Assembly: GCF_001701045.1 (NCBI RefSeq)
Contig: NZ_CP016757.1
Span: forward strand, 2,039,501-2,103,500
Reading direction: 5' to 3'
DNA: 64,000 nt
Origin: Cloacibacillus porcorum
Lineage (GTDB): Bacteria > Synergistota > Synergistia > Synergistales > Synergistaceae
The notes below the pieces were generated by a model. It worked only from the letters and a program-made list of their open reading frames with translations. It searched no databases and was not told where the DNA came from. Numbering within the stretch: position 1 is the stretch's first letter; each line of letters starts with the position of its first letter. This document shows, one piece after another, positions 48,039 through 57,601 of the stretch. The position numbers were made by a program, and so were the translations under genes.

Positions 48039-48068
48039 TGGCGAAAAAGGCGTACCTTTTTCGCCACA
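48039..48068 (+). terminator. Terminator after the serine recombinase
   Basis: A perfect 13-bp stem GTGGCGAAAAAGG/CCTTTTTCGCCAC with a 4-nt loop CGTA, 12 bp after the stop. A related but imperfect string AAAAAGGTACACTTTTTTAGCCGC recurs at about 48172-48194. The rest of 48069-48348 is AT-rich and shows no gene. Confidence 0.75.
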
Positions 48069-48348
48069 CTCAAATATTCAATATTATCCCCTTAAAAAAG
48101 CCAAAATCCCTCATCCTGCGTCTCAATATTAATACAACGAATCCATATAAAAGTCAATAACTATCCGGATAAAAAGGTACACTTTTTTAGCCGCAACTAA
48201 ATAGTTTCAAATAATTCAATTTTTTATCTCTCTGCAATATCTAAATAAGACAAAGTCTGTGATATGCCAATTTTAATAAAGGCAGCAGCCGCATCCGTAC
48301 AGGAACCTAAAAGGGAAGTTTTGCAGTGTTGGGAGAGGAAACGACGTC

Positions 48349-50904
48349 ATGATCGACCTGTTTGAGCATAACCGGACAGCCTATGAAAACGCCGTCTCCG
48401 TGTTAAAGGAGAACGGCAAGGCCGCCGTTGTCCACCCCACCGGCACGGGAAAATCTTTTATCGGCTTCAAACTGGCCGAGGAGAACCCGCAGGCTGCCGT
48501 CTGCTGGCTCTCGCCCAGTGAGTACATCTTTAAGACGCAGATAGAAAACCTCAGGGCCGCGGGCGCCGCCCAACCGCAAAACATTTGTTTTTTCACCTAT
48601 GCCAAGCTCATGATGATGGACGCCGCAGAAATCGAAGATATCCGTCCCGACTATATCGTGCTCGACGAATTCCACCGCTGCGGCGCGCAGATGTGGGGCG
48701 ACGGAGTCCAGCGGCTGCTTGCGGCGTATCCGGAGGCGCCGGTGCTTGGCCTGTCGGCGACAAACATTCGTTACCTCGACAATCAGCGCGACATGGCCGA
48801 CGAACTCTTTGACGGCAACATCGCCTCGGAAATGACGCTCGGCGAGGCGGTGGTGCGCGGCATCCTCGCTCCGCCGACATATGTCGTTTCCATATATTCC
48901 TGCCAGAAAGATATAGAGAGATATCAGTCCCGCATAAGCAGCGCCAAAAACAGGGCCGTGCGTGACGCGGCACAGAAGCGCCTCGACGCGCTGCGCCGTT
49001 CGCTTGAGAAGGCGGAGGGGCTTGACACCGTATTTCAGAAACATATCACCGAAAGGCATGGCAAGTATATTATCTTCTGCTCCAGCGTCGAACATCTCAA
49101 CGAGGTGGCTTGTCACATAGACGAGTGGTTCGGTAAAATCGACGGCAACTTGCGTCTCTACCGCGCCTACGCAGACGATCCGGAGGCGGCCCGCGCCTTT
49201 GCCGGCTTCAAGGCCGACGACAGCGAGCGGCTAAAGCTCCTGCTCTGCATCGACATGCTCAACGAGGGCGTCCATATCGAGAACATCTCGGGCGTGATAC
49301 TATTCCGCCCCACCGTCTCGCCCATCATCTACAAACAGCAGATCGGGCGCGCCCTATCGGCGGGCAGCCGCAGGAGCACCGTCATCATCGACGTGGTAAA
49401 CAACATTGAAAACCTCTACAGCATCTCCGCCCTGCAGGAAGAGATGAAATTCGCCGCCGACTACTACCGCGCCACGGGAGAGGCTTCACTGGTCGTCAAC
49501 GACTCCTTCACCATCATCGACGAAGTGCGCGACAGCAGACGGCTCTTCAACGAGCTCGAAGAGGCGCTCTCCGCCTCCTGGGAGGCGATGTACAGCTACG
49601 CAAAGGCCTATTACGGCGAGCACGGCAGCCTGGAAGTTCCCAAACGCTATCGGACGCCGGAGGGGTACTCTCTCGGCTCATGGCTGAACACCCAGAGGCT
49701 CGTCCGCGCCGGCAAGATCCCCGGACTGCTCGGCGAAGAGAGAATCACAAAACTTGAAAACATCGGCATGCGCTGGAAAAACCGCTACGAATATTCGTGG
49801 GAGAGATATTACCGCGCGCTGTGCGAATATAGATCAAAGAACGGCAATATCGACATCCGCGCCAACTATATCACTCCTGAAGGGCTTGAGCTCGGCAAAT
49901 GGATCTGCAACCTCCGCCAGTCAAAAAACAGCGGCAGGAGCGGATATTACCTGACCGACGAACGTATCGCGGCCCTCAACAAACTCGGCATGATCTGGGA
50001 CAAGCTCGACTACCAGTGGGAGCTGAACTACCTCGCCTGCGCGGAATACTACCTGAAAAACCATGATCTCAACATTCCCGCCGGCTACATCTCCCCCAAC
50101 GGTCTGCGTATCGGCGCCTGGCTGCGCCGGATGCGCAAGATCCGCAGCGGACGGCTGAACGGCTCCGCGCCATTAACACGGGAACAGATAGAGCGCCTAG
50201 ACGCCATCAGGATGGACTGGCTCGACACCTACACGCGGCAGTGGGAATACGGCTACGAACAGGCGAAGGAATATCACCGTGAATTCGGCTCGCTCGACGT
50301 CCCCGCCGGATACGTGAACAAAAAAGGCTTTCCCCTCGGCAGATGGCTGAGAAACCACATAGAGGGCAAATCAAAGACGGGCCGAAGCTCCATCAAGGTG
50401 ACGCCGGAACGCAGGGCAAAACTGGACGCCCTCGGTTTTCAGTGGACGGCGGAAGACCCATGGCAAAAGAAAATCGCCGCCTGCCGGGAATACCTCGCGG
50501 AACACGGCGACCTCGCCGTCCCGCAGCAATACGTGACAACAGAGGGAATCTGGCTCGGCAAATGGCTCTACGAGTGCCGCCGCACATACCGAGGAGAGCT
50601 GAAGGGCAAGAGCCTGACGGAGACGCAGATAAAAGAGCTTGAAGAGCTCGGCGTCGACTGGCGCACCCCTGCCGAACGCGCCTGGTCGGAAAAATACGAG
50701 GCCGCCGCGCGCCTGTTAAAAACAAAGGACGTTTCAGAGGGCGACAAAACGTCAGAAAGCGCCAGAATCGGCCAATGGATCGCCCGCCAAAGAACGCTGC
50801 ACAAACAGGGCAAGCTCAAACAGAAACAGATAGAGATGCTGAACGCGCTGAATGTGGCGAAAACGATGATATCAAAGGAAGTATCAATAAATGCAAAGAT
50901 TTGA
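48349..50904 (+). CDS. DEAD/DEAH-box helicase with six helicase-associated repeats
   Basis: An 851-aa protein. Residues 1 to about 400 form an SF2 helicase core: Walker A TGTGKS (31-36), DEFH (105-108), motif III LSATN, and IGRALSAGSRR (motif VI, arginine finger). From about residue 404 to 845 are six tandem helicase-associated (HA) repeats of roughly 70 residues, each W-x4-Y...G.L.VP..Y.T.EG..LG.WL...R...L...RI..L..LG..W. The sixth is degraded. HA repeats are thought to bind nucleic acid. The role is unknown; such proteins are often found in accessory regions. The ATG has GGGAGAGGAAAC upstream. The stop overlaps the next gene by 14 bp. Confidence 0.88.
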   Translation: MIDLFEHNRTAYENAVSVLKENGKAAVVHPTGTGKSFIGFKLAEENPQAAVCWLSPSEYIFKTQIENLRAAGAAQPQNICFFTYAKLMMMDAAEIEDIRPDYIVLDEFHRCGAQMWGDGVQRLLAAYPEAPVLGLSATNIRYLDNQRDMADELFDGNIASEMTLGEAVVRGILAPPTYVVSIYSCQKDIERYQSRISSAKNRAVRDAAQKRLDALRRSLEKAEGLDTVFQKHITERHGKYIIFCSSVEHLNEVACHIDEWFGKIDGNLRLYRAYADDPEAARAFAGFKADDSERLKLLLCIDMLNEGVHIENISGVILFRPTVSPIIYKQQIGRALSAGSRRSTVIIDVVNNIENLYSISALQEEMKFAADYYRATGEASLVVNDSFTIIDEVRDSRRLFNELEEALSASWEAMYSYAKAYYGEHGSLEVPKRYRTPEGYSLGSWLNTQRLVRAGKIPGLLGEERITKLENIGMRWKNRYEYSWERYYRALCEYRSKNGNIDIRANYITPEGLELGKWICNLRQSKNSGRSGYYLTDERIAALNKLGMIWDKLDYQWELNYLACAEYYLKNHDLNIPAGYISPNGLRIGAWLRRMRKIRSGRLNGSAPLTREQIERLDAIRMDWLDTYTRQWEYGYEQAKEYHREFGSLDVPAGYVNKKGFPLGRWLRNHIEGKSKTGRSSIKVTPERRAKLDALGFQWTAEDPWQKKIAACREYLAEHGDLAVPQQYVTTEGIWLGKWLYECRRTYRGELKGKSLTETQIKELEELGVDWRTPAERAWSEKYEAAARLLKTKDVSEGDKTSESARIGQWIARQRTLHKQGKLKQKQIEMLNALNVAKTMISKEVSINAKI

Positions 50905-52036
50905 TAAAAAAATCTGGCTATCCAGTCCATACATCCACAAAGAAGAACGTAAGTTTGTAAACGAAGCGTTCGACACAAACTGGATGTCCACGATTGGAGA
51001 AAACATAGATAAATTAGAGGGGGCCATGTGCAGCTATCTTGGTTGTAAAGCCAGCGTAGCCCTAGCTTCAGGCACGGCGGCCCTGCATCTGGCCGTTAAA
51101 CTTGCAAACGTACAACACGGGGATATCGTCCTCTGTTCAGATATGACCTTTGCCGCCACCGTCAACCCAGTATCATATGAAAGAGGTATTCAGGTTTTTA
51201 TTGACTGCGAAAAAGATACTTGGAATATGAACCCTACTGCGCTTGAAATTGCTTTAAAAAAGTATGGAAAAAAAGTAAAGGCCGTCATCGTTGCAGACCT
51301 TTACGGCACGCCTGCCAAACTGGACGAAATTTCGGCGCTGTGCGAAAAATACAACGCGGTAATGATTGAGGACGCAGCCGAAAGCTTATCTGCCACCTAT
51401 AAGGAACGGCAGTCAGGCACATTTGGTAAATATAACGTTGTCTCCTTTAACGGCAACAAAATCATTACCGGTACAAGCGGCGGGATGCTTTTATCCGACG
51501 ACGAGGCGGCAATCAGCAAAGCAAAATTTTTATCTACCCAAGCAAGAGAACCATTCCCTTGGTATCAGCACTGTGAACTCGGATATAACTATCGAATGAG
51601 CAACCTTATAGCCGGCGTTGCGAGAGGTCAGCTTCTCCACCTTGACCAACACAAGGCCATGAAAAAGAAAATATGGCAAAGGTACCAAAATGGTTTGAAA
51701 GACCTGCCGGTACAGATGAATCCCTTTGTGGAACATTCTGAACCAAACTACTGGCTGAGCTGCCTGACAATCAACAAGGATTCTTTCGGTGATGGTATCG
51801 GAAAAGCAACTCCAGAAAAAATCCGGCTCACGCTCGACAAATACAACGTTGAAAGCCGTCCAATATGGAAACCGATGCACCTACAGCCTCTTTATGCTGA
51901 TAGAGATTTTATCACCGTTGGCAACGATAACGTCGGCGAGGATATCTTCACTAGGGGGCTTTGTCTGCCAAGCGATTTGAATATGACAGAGGAACAGCAA
52001 ACTGTCGTTATCGAAATTATAAAGAATTGTTTTTAA
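50891..52036 (+). CDS. DegT/DnrJ/EryC1/StrS aminotransferase (EpsN/PglE-like)
   Basis: A 381-aa PLP-dependent sugar aminotransferase. It has LSSPYIHKEERKFVNEAF at the N-terminus, ASGTAALHLAV (PLP phosphate site), IEDAAESLSATYK, and the PLP lysine in SFNGNKIITGTSGG (near residue 187). The text closely resembles B. subtilis EpsN, which acts on a UDP-4-keto-6-deoxy-amino sugar. Together with the next gene (EpsL/PglC-like) it suggests a UDP-diNAcBac-type initiating sugar, but the 4,6-dehydratase is not in this window. Alternatively it may serve as the C3 aminotransferase (WbpE-like) for the WbpA/WbpB pair downstream. The start lies inside the helicase gene, preceded by AAGGAAG. Confidence 0.88.
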   Translation: MQRFDKKIWLSSPYIHKEERKFVNEAFDTNWMSTIGENIDKLEGAMCSYLGCKASVALASGTAALHLAVKLANVQHGDIVLCSDMTFAATVNPVSYERGIQVFIDCEKDTWNMNPTALEIALKKYGKKVKAVIVADLYGTPAKLDEISALCEKYNAVMIEDAAESLSATYKERQSGTFGKYNVVSFNGNKIITGTSGGMLLSDDEAAISKAKFLSTQAREPFPWYQHCELGYNYRMSNLIAGVARGQLLHLDQHKAMKKKIWQRYQNGLKDLPVQMNPFVEHSEPNYWLSCLTINKDSFGDGIGKATPEKIRLTLDKYNVESRPIWKPMHLQPLYADRDFITVGNDNVGEDIFTRGLCLPSDLNMTEEQQTVVIEIIKNCF

Positions 52037-52041
52037 GACAA

Positions 52042-52749
52042 ATGGAACGTCACGCTGGTTTTTATGAAAGGTATATAAAGCGGATGTTTGATATCTTATG
52101 CTCACTATTTGTAATTATAATATTCTGTTGGCTTTATGTAATTATTGCTGCCATGGTGCGAATCAAGCTTGGTTCACCCGTGTTATTCCAGCAACCAAGG
52201 CCCGGCAAAGATGAAAAAATATTTAAGATGTATAAATTTCGCACCATGACAGACAAAAAGGATGCCTACGGAAATCTGTTGCCGGACGAAGCCAGACTCA
52301 CAGAATTTGGTAAAACGCTAAGAAATACCAGTATGGACGAGCTGCCGGAGGCATTCAACATATTAAAGGGCGAGATGAGTTTCATCGGACCGCGCCCTCT
52401 ATTAGTGCGTGACATGGTATTTATGACCGATAAACAAAGACAACGTCATAACGTACGTCCCGGACTTTCCGGACTTGCACAGGTAAACGGACGTAACGCC
52501 ATCGATTGGGAAAGAAAACTGGATTACGACCTGGAATACATTAAGGACATCACATTCCTCGGCGATATGAAAATTATTCTCAAAACATTGTCAAAGGCCA
52601 TTATAAAGCAGGAAGGCATAACGGAAGAAGGAATGGCGACAGCGGAAGATTATGGTGATTATTTGCTGAACAAAAGATTGGTCGATAAAGAAGAATATGA
52701 AATTAAGCAAGCGAAGGCTAGAAAACTACTTGCATTGGTTGATTTATAG
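52042..52749 (+). CDS. Initiating sugar-phosphate transferase (PglC/EpsL-like)
   Basis: A 235-aa monotopic phosphoglycosyl transferase. A single hydrophobic hairpin (about 18-38) is followed by SPVLFQQPRPGKDEKIFKMYKFRTM, then TSMDELPEAFNILKGEMSFIGPRPLL with the catalytic Asp-Glu, and HNVRPGLSGLAQVNGRN. It transfers a sugar phosphate from a UDP-sugar to undecaprenyl phosphate and starts repeat-unit assembly. I start at ATG 52042, 5 bp after the aminotransferase stop; longer readings run into that gene. It has an acidic C-terminal extension of about 45 residues. Confidence 0.92.
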   Translation: MERHAGFYERYIKRMFDILCSLFVIIIFCWLYVIIAAMVRIKLGSPVLFQQPRPGKDEKIFKMYKFRTMTDKKDAYGNLLPDEARLTEFGKTLRNTSMDELPEAFNILKGEMSFIGPRPLLVRDMVFMTDKQRQRHNVRPGLSGLAQVNGRNAIDWERKLDYDLEYIKDITFLGDMKIILKTLSKAIIKQEGITEEGMATAEDYGDYLLNKRLVDKEEYEIKQAKARKLLALVDL

Positions 52750-52809
52750 AAAGAATAGGTATTTTAGTACAATTTTAATTCAACGTATTAATAGTAAAGA
52801 GGGAGCCAT

Positions 52810-54042
52810 ATGAAAATACTGCTAATAAACCATTACGCAGGCTCAATATATCACGGAATGGAATTTCGTCCCTACTACCTCTCGAAGGAATGGGTAAAGA
52901 TGGGACATGAGGTTGTGATCGTGGCAGCTTCGTTCTCTCACCTTAGGCAGAAAAATGTTGATATGACCACAGACGTGAGAGAAGAAAATATTGACGGAGT
53001 CAGATATTTGTGGCTGAAAACACCGGAATACAACGGAAACGGCTTGGGACGCATCCGTAATATGCTTGCGTTTATCCGCAAACTCTACGTTCACTTACCA
53101 AAGATTACAGCAGATTTCATTCCAGATGCGGTTATCGCATCCTCGACATATCCGCTCGATTCATATCCAGCGAAATGGATCGCTAAAAAACACGGCGCAA
53201 AATTTGTCTTTGAACTCCACGACCTCTGGCCGATGTCGCCGCAGGTACTTGGGAACATGTCCAAATGGCACCCTTTCATCATAACAATGCAGATGGCGGA
53301 AGATTACTGGTGCAGAAACGCCGACGTCGTAATTTCTCTTTTGCCGGATGCCTACAAACATCTGGTCACGCGCGGCATGAAAATGGATAAATATACCGTA
53401 GTCCCTAATGGCGTAAGTATTGATGAATGGCAGGATGAGACCGAAAAAGAAGAGCTTCCTGAATTACACAGAGATGCGTTGTTTAAGCTAAAGAAATCTG
53501 GCAAAACAATCGTGGGATATGTTGGAGGTCATGGCGTCAGTAATGGCCTGGACATGTTGATTGATGCCGCTGCTAGAACTTCTGATTTTTCAAAAATTCA
53601 ACTTGTTTTAGTCGGAAAAGGCCCAGAAAAAGCCAGGCTGGAAGAAACGACCAAACGACTGAATCTGTCAAATATCACTTTTTTGCCCCCTGTTTTAAAA
53701 AAAGCGGTTCCTGCTTTGCTGAAGCAAATGGATATATTGGTGTGTACGGTTAAAGAAACTCCCCTATATCAGTATGGAATGTCATTAAATAAAATCTTCG
53801 ATTATATGATGGCAGGAAAACCCGTTTTATGGAGCGCCAACGTCAGTAATGATTTAGTTGCAGATTCGCATTGTGGTTTCACAGTCCCCTGCGGTGATAT
53901 TACTTCTTTTTGCAACAAATTATATGAAATGTCAAATATGCAAAAAGAGCTCTTGGATGCCATGGGCATTCGAGGAAAGGAATACATATTGAAGCAATAT
54001 ACATATCCAAAACTGGCAAGAAAATTTATTGATGCACTATAA
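52810..54042 (+). CDS. Glycosyltransferase family 4 (WbuB-like)
   Basis: A 410-aa GT-B glycosyltransferase. The N-terminal domain opens MKILLINHYAGSIYHGMEFRPYYL, with a Gly-rich acceptor loop as in WbuB-type fucosamine transferases. The C-terminal donor domain has VPNGVSIDEW, GYVGGHGVSNGLDML, KGPEKARLEE and a KIFDYMMAGKPVLW nucleotide-binding segment. It should add the second sugar to the lipid-linked primer. A GAGGGAG site precedes the ATG. Confidence 0.88.
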   Translation: MKILLINHYAGSIYHGMEFRPYYLSKEWVKMGHEVVIVAASFSHLRQKNVDMTTDVREENIDGVRYLWLKTPEYNGNGLGRIRNMLAFIRKLYVHLPKITADFIPDAVIASSTYPLDSYPAKWIAKKHGAKFVFELHDLWPMSPQVLGNMSKWHPFIITMQMAEDYWCRNADVVISLLPDAYKHLVTRGMKMDKYTVVPNGVSIDEWQDETEKEELPELHRDALFKLKKSGKTIVGYVGGHGVSNGLDMLIDAAARTSDFSKIQLVLVGKGPEKARLEETTKRLNLSNITFLPPVLKKAVPALLKQMDILVCTVKETPLYQYGMSLNKIFDYMMAGKPVLWSANVSNDLVADSHCGFTVPCGDITSFCNKLYEMSNMQKELLDAMGIRGKEYILKQYTYPKLARKFIDAL

Positions 54043-54069
54043 AAAGTATATAGAGAGGAAATTATAAAT

Positions 54070-55389
54070 ATGCGTTTAATAAATAAAATACAAAATAAGA
54101 CTGCCCAAATCGGAGTAATCGGTCTCGGCTACGTTGGTCTTCCACTGGCTGTAGAAAAGGCCAAAGCCGGTTTCAAAGTCCTTGGGTTCGACATTCAATC
54201 CTCAAAGGTCGAGATGGTCAATAGAGGTGAAAACTACATCGGTGACATAATCCCGCAGGACCTAAAAGATCTTGTCGTAAACGGGCACCTTTCCGCCACG
54301 ACCGACTTTGACCGTCTCATGGAGTGTGACGTCGTCGCCATCTGCGTCCCCACACCACTCGACAAATTCAAGCAGCCAGACCTTTCGTACATTATCAACT
54401 CCGCCAAAGAAATAGCGAAACGTATACACAAAGATATGCTTATCGTTCTTGAATCTACCACTTACCCGGGTACGACGGAAGAAGTAGTAAAACCTATACT
54501 TGAAGAAAGTGGCTTTAAAGTTGGCAAAGACTTCCACCTGGCCTTCAGCCCTGAGCGGGTCGATCCCGGCAACGCGCGCTTTAAGACCCATAACACCCCG
54601 AAAGTTGTCGGCGGCTGTACGCCGGAGTGCACTGAAATCGCCAAAACCCTTTACAGTATTGTACTCGGGGCAGAAGTATTCACAGTCTCCTCTCCTAAAG
54701 AGGCCGAGGCGACAAAGATACTAGAAAACACCTTCCGCATCGTCAACTGCGCTCTCGCGAACGAGATGGCGATCGTCTACAACAAAATGGGCATTAACAT
54801 CTGGGAGGTCATCGCTGCCGCCGCGACAAAGCCCTTCGGCTTCACCCCCTTCTACCCCGGACCAGGCGTCGGCGGACACTGCATCCCGCTCGACCCATTC
54901 TATCTCACATACAAGGCACGGGAATATGACTACCACACACGTCTTATAGAACTTTCAGGAGAAATAAACGACAACATGCCGGAATACGTCGTCGAACGGC
55001 TAATGGAGATACTAAACGAACAGGAAAAGCCGCTCAAAAACAGCAAGATAATGCTTTTAGGTATTGCATACAAGGGAGATATCGACGACCTGCGCGAATC
55101 ACCAGCCCTCAAAGTATGGGAAGAGCTGGAAAAGAAGGGCGCGAAGGTAATATACCACGACCCCTACTGCCATAGCGCAAAATGGAAGGACAACATCGTC
55201 AACGCCACAGAACTGACGCCGGATAATGTGTCCTCCTGCAACGCCGTCGTCGTCACCACCTGGCACAAACACAATGTGGATTATCAAATGGTGCTGGACA
55301 ACGCGAAGATACTTTTCGACACCAAAAATGCGGTGGTAAGTGTACTTGGTGAAAGCGTCTTATCCGCTGCAAACTATATCAGGCTTTAG
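54070..55389 (+). CDS. UDP-N-acetyl-hexosamine 6-dehydrogenase (WbpA/WecC-like)
   Basis: A 439-aa nucleotide-sugar dehydrogenase oxidising C6 of a UDP-amino sugar to a uronic acid with two NAD+. It has the Rossmann motif GVIGLGYVGLPLAVE (15-29), SPERVDPGN, KILENTFRIVNCALANE and the catalytic Cys in GVGGHCIPLDPFY. The closest resemblance by eye is to WbpA/TviB-type UDP-GlcNAc dehydrogenases. Its product would be the substrate for the WlbA/WbpB-like oxidoreductase at 58379. Confidence 0.92.
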   Translation: MRLINKIQNKTAQIGVIGLGYVGLPLAVEKAKAGFKVLGFDIQSSKVEMVNRGENYIGDIIPQDLKDLVVNGHLSATTDFDRLMECDVVAICVPTPLDKFKQPDLSYIINSAKEIAKRIHKDMLIVLESTTYPGTTEEVVKPILEESGFKVGKDFHLAFSPERVDPGNARFKTHNTPKVVGGCTPECTEIAKTLYSIVLGAEVFTVSSPKEAEATKILENTFRIVNCALANEMAIVYNKMGINIWEVIAAAATKPFGFTPFYPGPGVGGHCIPLDPFYLTYKAREYDYHTRLIELSGEINDNMPEYVVERLMEILNEQEKPLKNSKIMLLGIAYKGDIDDLRESPALKVWEELEKKGAKVIYHDPYCHSAKWKDNIVNATELTPDNVSSCNAVVVTTWHKHNVDYQMVLDNAKILFDTKNAVVSVLGESVLSAANYIRL

Positions 55390-55413
55390 CAGAATCATTA
55401 GGAGCTAATAAAT

Positions 55414-56286
55414 ATGAAATTAAAAAATTTTGTTTCTGAGTTTCTTAATGTGACAATTAAAAATGATATTGAGTACACAGGTATGGTTGATTCCGTCAGG
55501 CCAAATACAATAAGTTTTTTAGATAATCCTAAATTTGCCAAAGATATAAACAGAAATCCTAATATTTCTGTAGTACTAGTTAGAGAAAAGGATGCGGCAT
55601 TGCTTCAGGGTAATGTTGAAACAGTGATAGTAGAAAATCCTAAAGCGGCTTTATTTAGTTTGCATAATGAATATTGCAAAAAATACTTGACATATAAGGT
55701 GAATAAAATTGCAAAATCTGCTTCTATTCACGCAAGTGCCTATATTGCTCCTGAAGGGGTTAACATCGGAGAAAATGTTATTATCGCCCCAAACGCCACT
55801 ATTCTTTGTGGCGTAGAAATTGGCGACAATACAACGATTGGTCCCAACTGTGTCATTGGAGAAGATGGCTTCCATGTATTTGAAGATTTAAATGCGACAA
55901 AAAGAATAGTGATACACGATGGTTTTGTAAAAATAGGAAAAAAGGTTGACATACAAGCATCTGTTACAGTTGATAAAGGTTTTATGGGACGTGATACAGT
56001 TATAGGCGATGAGTGCAAAATAGATAATGCAGTACATATAGCACACAGAGTACATGTGGGCAGAAAAACGTTAATAGCGTCAGGCGCATGTATTGCCGGT
56101 TCTGCTGACATTGGTGAAAATGTGTGGATAGGTCCCCATTCCGTCATTTCAAACAGAGTGTCCATTTGCGATAACGCGAAAATTCTAATCGGCTCCATTG
56201 TCATAAGAAATATTAAGAAAGCCATCAGTGTTTCTGGCAATTTCGCTGTAGAACATGCGAAACACATAAAATCACAATGCAGTTAA
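55414..56286 (+). CDS. LpxD-like hexapeptide-repeat acyltransferase
   Basis: A 290-aa protein. Residues 1 to about 100 resemble the uridine-binding N-domain of LpxD (MVDSVRPNTISFLDNPKFAKDI). From about 105 on there are left-handed beta-helix hexapeptides (VNIGENVIIAPNATILCGVEIGDNTTIGPNCVIG) with the catalytic-type His in NAVHIAHRVHVG. It should move an acyl group from acyl-ACP to the amine of a nucleotide sugar. Its place next to a dedicated KAS III, ACP and SDR suggests it uses their product, rather than being the housekeeping lipid A enzyme. It is notably AT-rich compared with its neighbours. Confidence 0.82.
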   Translation: MKLKNFVSEFLNVTIKNDIEYTGMVDSVRPNTISFLDNPKFAKDINRNPNISVVLVREKDAALLQGNVETVIVENPKAALFSLHNEYCKKYLTYKVNKIAKSASIHASAYIAPEGVNIGENVIIAPNATILCGVEIGDNTTIGPNCVIGEDGFHVFEDLNATKRIVIHDGFVKIGKKVDIQASVTVDKGFMGRDTVIGDECKIDNAVHIAHRVHVGRKTLIASGACIAGSADIGENVWIGPHSVISNRVSICDNAKILIGSIVIRNIKKAISVSGNFAVEHAKHIKSQCS

Positions 56287-56307
56287 TATGGTTAAGGAGT
56301 TAACATT

Positions 56308-57309
56308 ATGCTAATATCCTACTATCTTCCTTCAAACAATCTAACCAACGACACGTTGGAAACTCTCTACGCCGCTCCCTCCTGGACGGCGTCAAAGATA
56401 TACCGTAAGACTGGCATCAAGTCACGTCCTATCGCTGGAACGGAGCTCGTCTCCGACATGGCGGTAAAGGCGGCGCAAAATCTTTTTGACGAATACAACA
56501 TATCCCCGCAGGATATAGACTTCGTTCTGCTTTGCACCCAGAGCCCCGATTATTTCCTGCCGACGACAGCCTGTCTTGTACAGGAACGTCTTGGTATCCC
56601 CACAACATCCGGGGCCTTCGATTACAATCTCGGCTGCTCCGGCTACATCTATGGACTGGCGACCGCCAAGGGACTGCTCTGCGCCGGCATCGCAAAAAAT
56701 ATCCTGCTCATCACCGCCGAGACATACACCAAACATATCAATCCGCTGGACAGGAGCACGAGAACAGTATTCGGAGACGCGGCAGCGGCCACATATCTCA
56801 CCATAGAGGATATTGACCTGATTGGGAACTTTGTACTCGGCACCGACGGTAAAGGCGCACAAAACCTCATCGTCCCGGCAGGAGGCATGGCACGGACACG
56901 AGATGACCAGACCGCTGTCGAGCATGAAGATGCCAGTGGAAACATCCGCAGCGATAACGACCTCTACATGAACGGGCCGGAAATATATGCATTCACCTTG
57001 CGGGCGGTTCCGGGACTAGTCTCGGAGATATTAACTAAAAACAGCCTGACAATGGAGGACATTGACTACGTGATACTCCACCAGGCCAACAGACTTGTTC
57101 TCACCTCATTGAGAGACAAGCTTGAAATTGCTGAAGAAAAATTTTGCATCGATGTTGAAGAACTTGGCAACACCGTCAGCTCCACCGTCCCCATCGCGAT
57201 AAAGAGGGCACTCAAAAGAGAACCGGAGAAACTTCACCCGGGCGCAAAAATCCTCATCGCGGGATTCGGCGTCGGCTACTCCTGGGGAGGAACGGTCGTC
57301 ACACTTTGA
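56308..57309 (+). CDS. Beta-ketoacyl-ACP synthase III-like enzyme
   Basis: A 333-aa thiolase-fold condensing enzyme of the FabH class with the full Cys-His-Asn triad: NLGCSGY (Cys110), LHQANRL (His) and GNTVSST (Asn). It has FGDAAAATYL and the C-terminal GFGVGYSWGGTVV typical of FabH. It condenses a short acyl-CoA with malonyl-ACP. Here it is followed by an ACP and a FabG-like SDR, so the likely product is a 3-ketoacyl- then 3-hydroxyacyl-ACP for sugar acylation. It is not the housekeeping fabH by context. Confidence 0.88.
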   Translation: MLISYYLPSNNLTNDTLETLYAAPSWTASKIYRKTGIKSRPIAGTELVSDMAVKAAQNLFDEYNISPQDIDFVLLCTQSPDYFLPTTACLVQERLGIPTTSGAFDYNLGCSGYIYGLATAKGLLCAGIAKNILLITAETYTKHINPLDRSTRTVFGDAAAATYLTIEDIDLIGNFVLGTDGKGAQNLIVPAGGMARTRDDQTAVEHEDASGNIRSDNDLYMNGPEIYAFTLRAVPGLVSEILTKNSLTMEDIDYVILHQANRLVLTSLRDKLEIAEEKFCIDVEELGNTVSSTVPIAIKRALKREPEKLHPGAKILIAGFGVGYSWGGTVVTL

Positions 57310-57380
57310 CAGACAAAAATACAGCTAATAACCACAACGATACACATAAGATAAGAACACGAAGAAAGGAAGATTACACA

Positions 57381-57599
57381 ATGACGATAGAAGAAAAAAT
57401 CACACTGATAGCCGAAACACTGGATACAGATCAGGACAATATCAAACCTGATGCGGAACTCAAATCCATCGAAGAATGGGATTCCATGGGAGTGATATCG
57501 ACGATAGCCATGCTCGACAGAAAATTCGGCAAAATCCTCAGCGCCGAACAGATAGAAGAGCTAAAGACAGTCCAGGACATCCTCAACCTGATGATTTAA
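57381..57599 (+). CDS. Acyl carrier protein
   Basis: A 72-aa acidic four-helix carrier protein. The phosphopantetheine attachment motif is EWDSMG with Ser35, and Met replaces the more common Leu. The start is ATG 57381, preceded by GAAAGGA; an upstream start adds an unlikely basic leader. It lies 2 bp before the SDR gene. It probably carries the acyl group made by the KAS III-like enzyme to the LpxD-like transferase. Confidence 0.92.
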   Translation: MTIEEKITLIAETLDTDQDNIKPDAELKSIEEWDSMGVISTIAMLDRKFGKILSAEQIEELKTVQDILNLMI

Positions 57600-57601
57600 C
57601 A

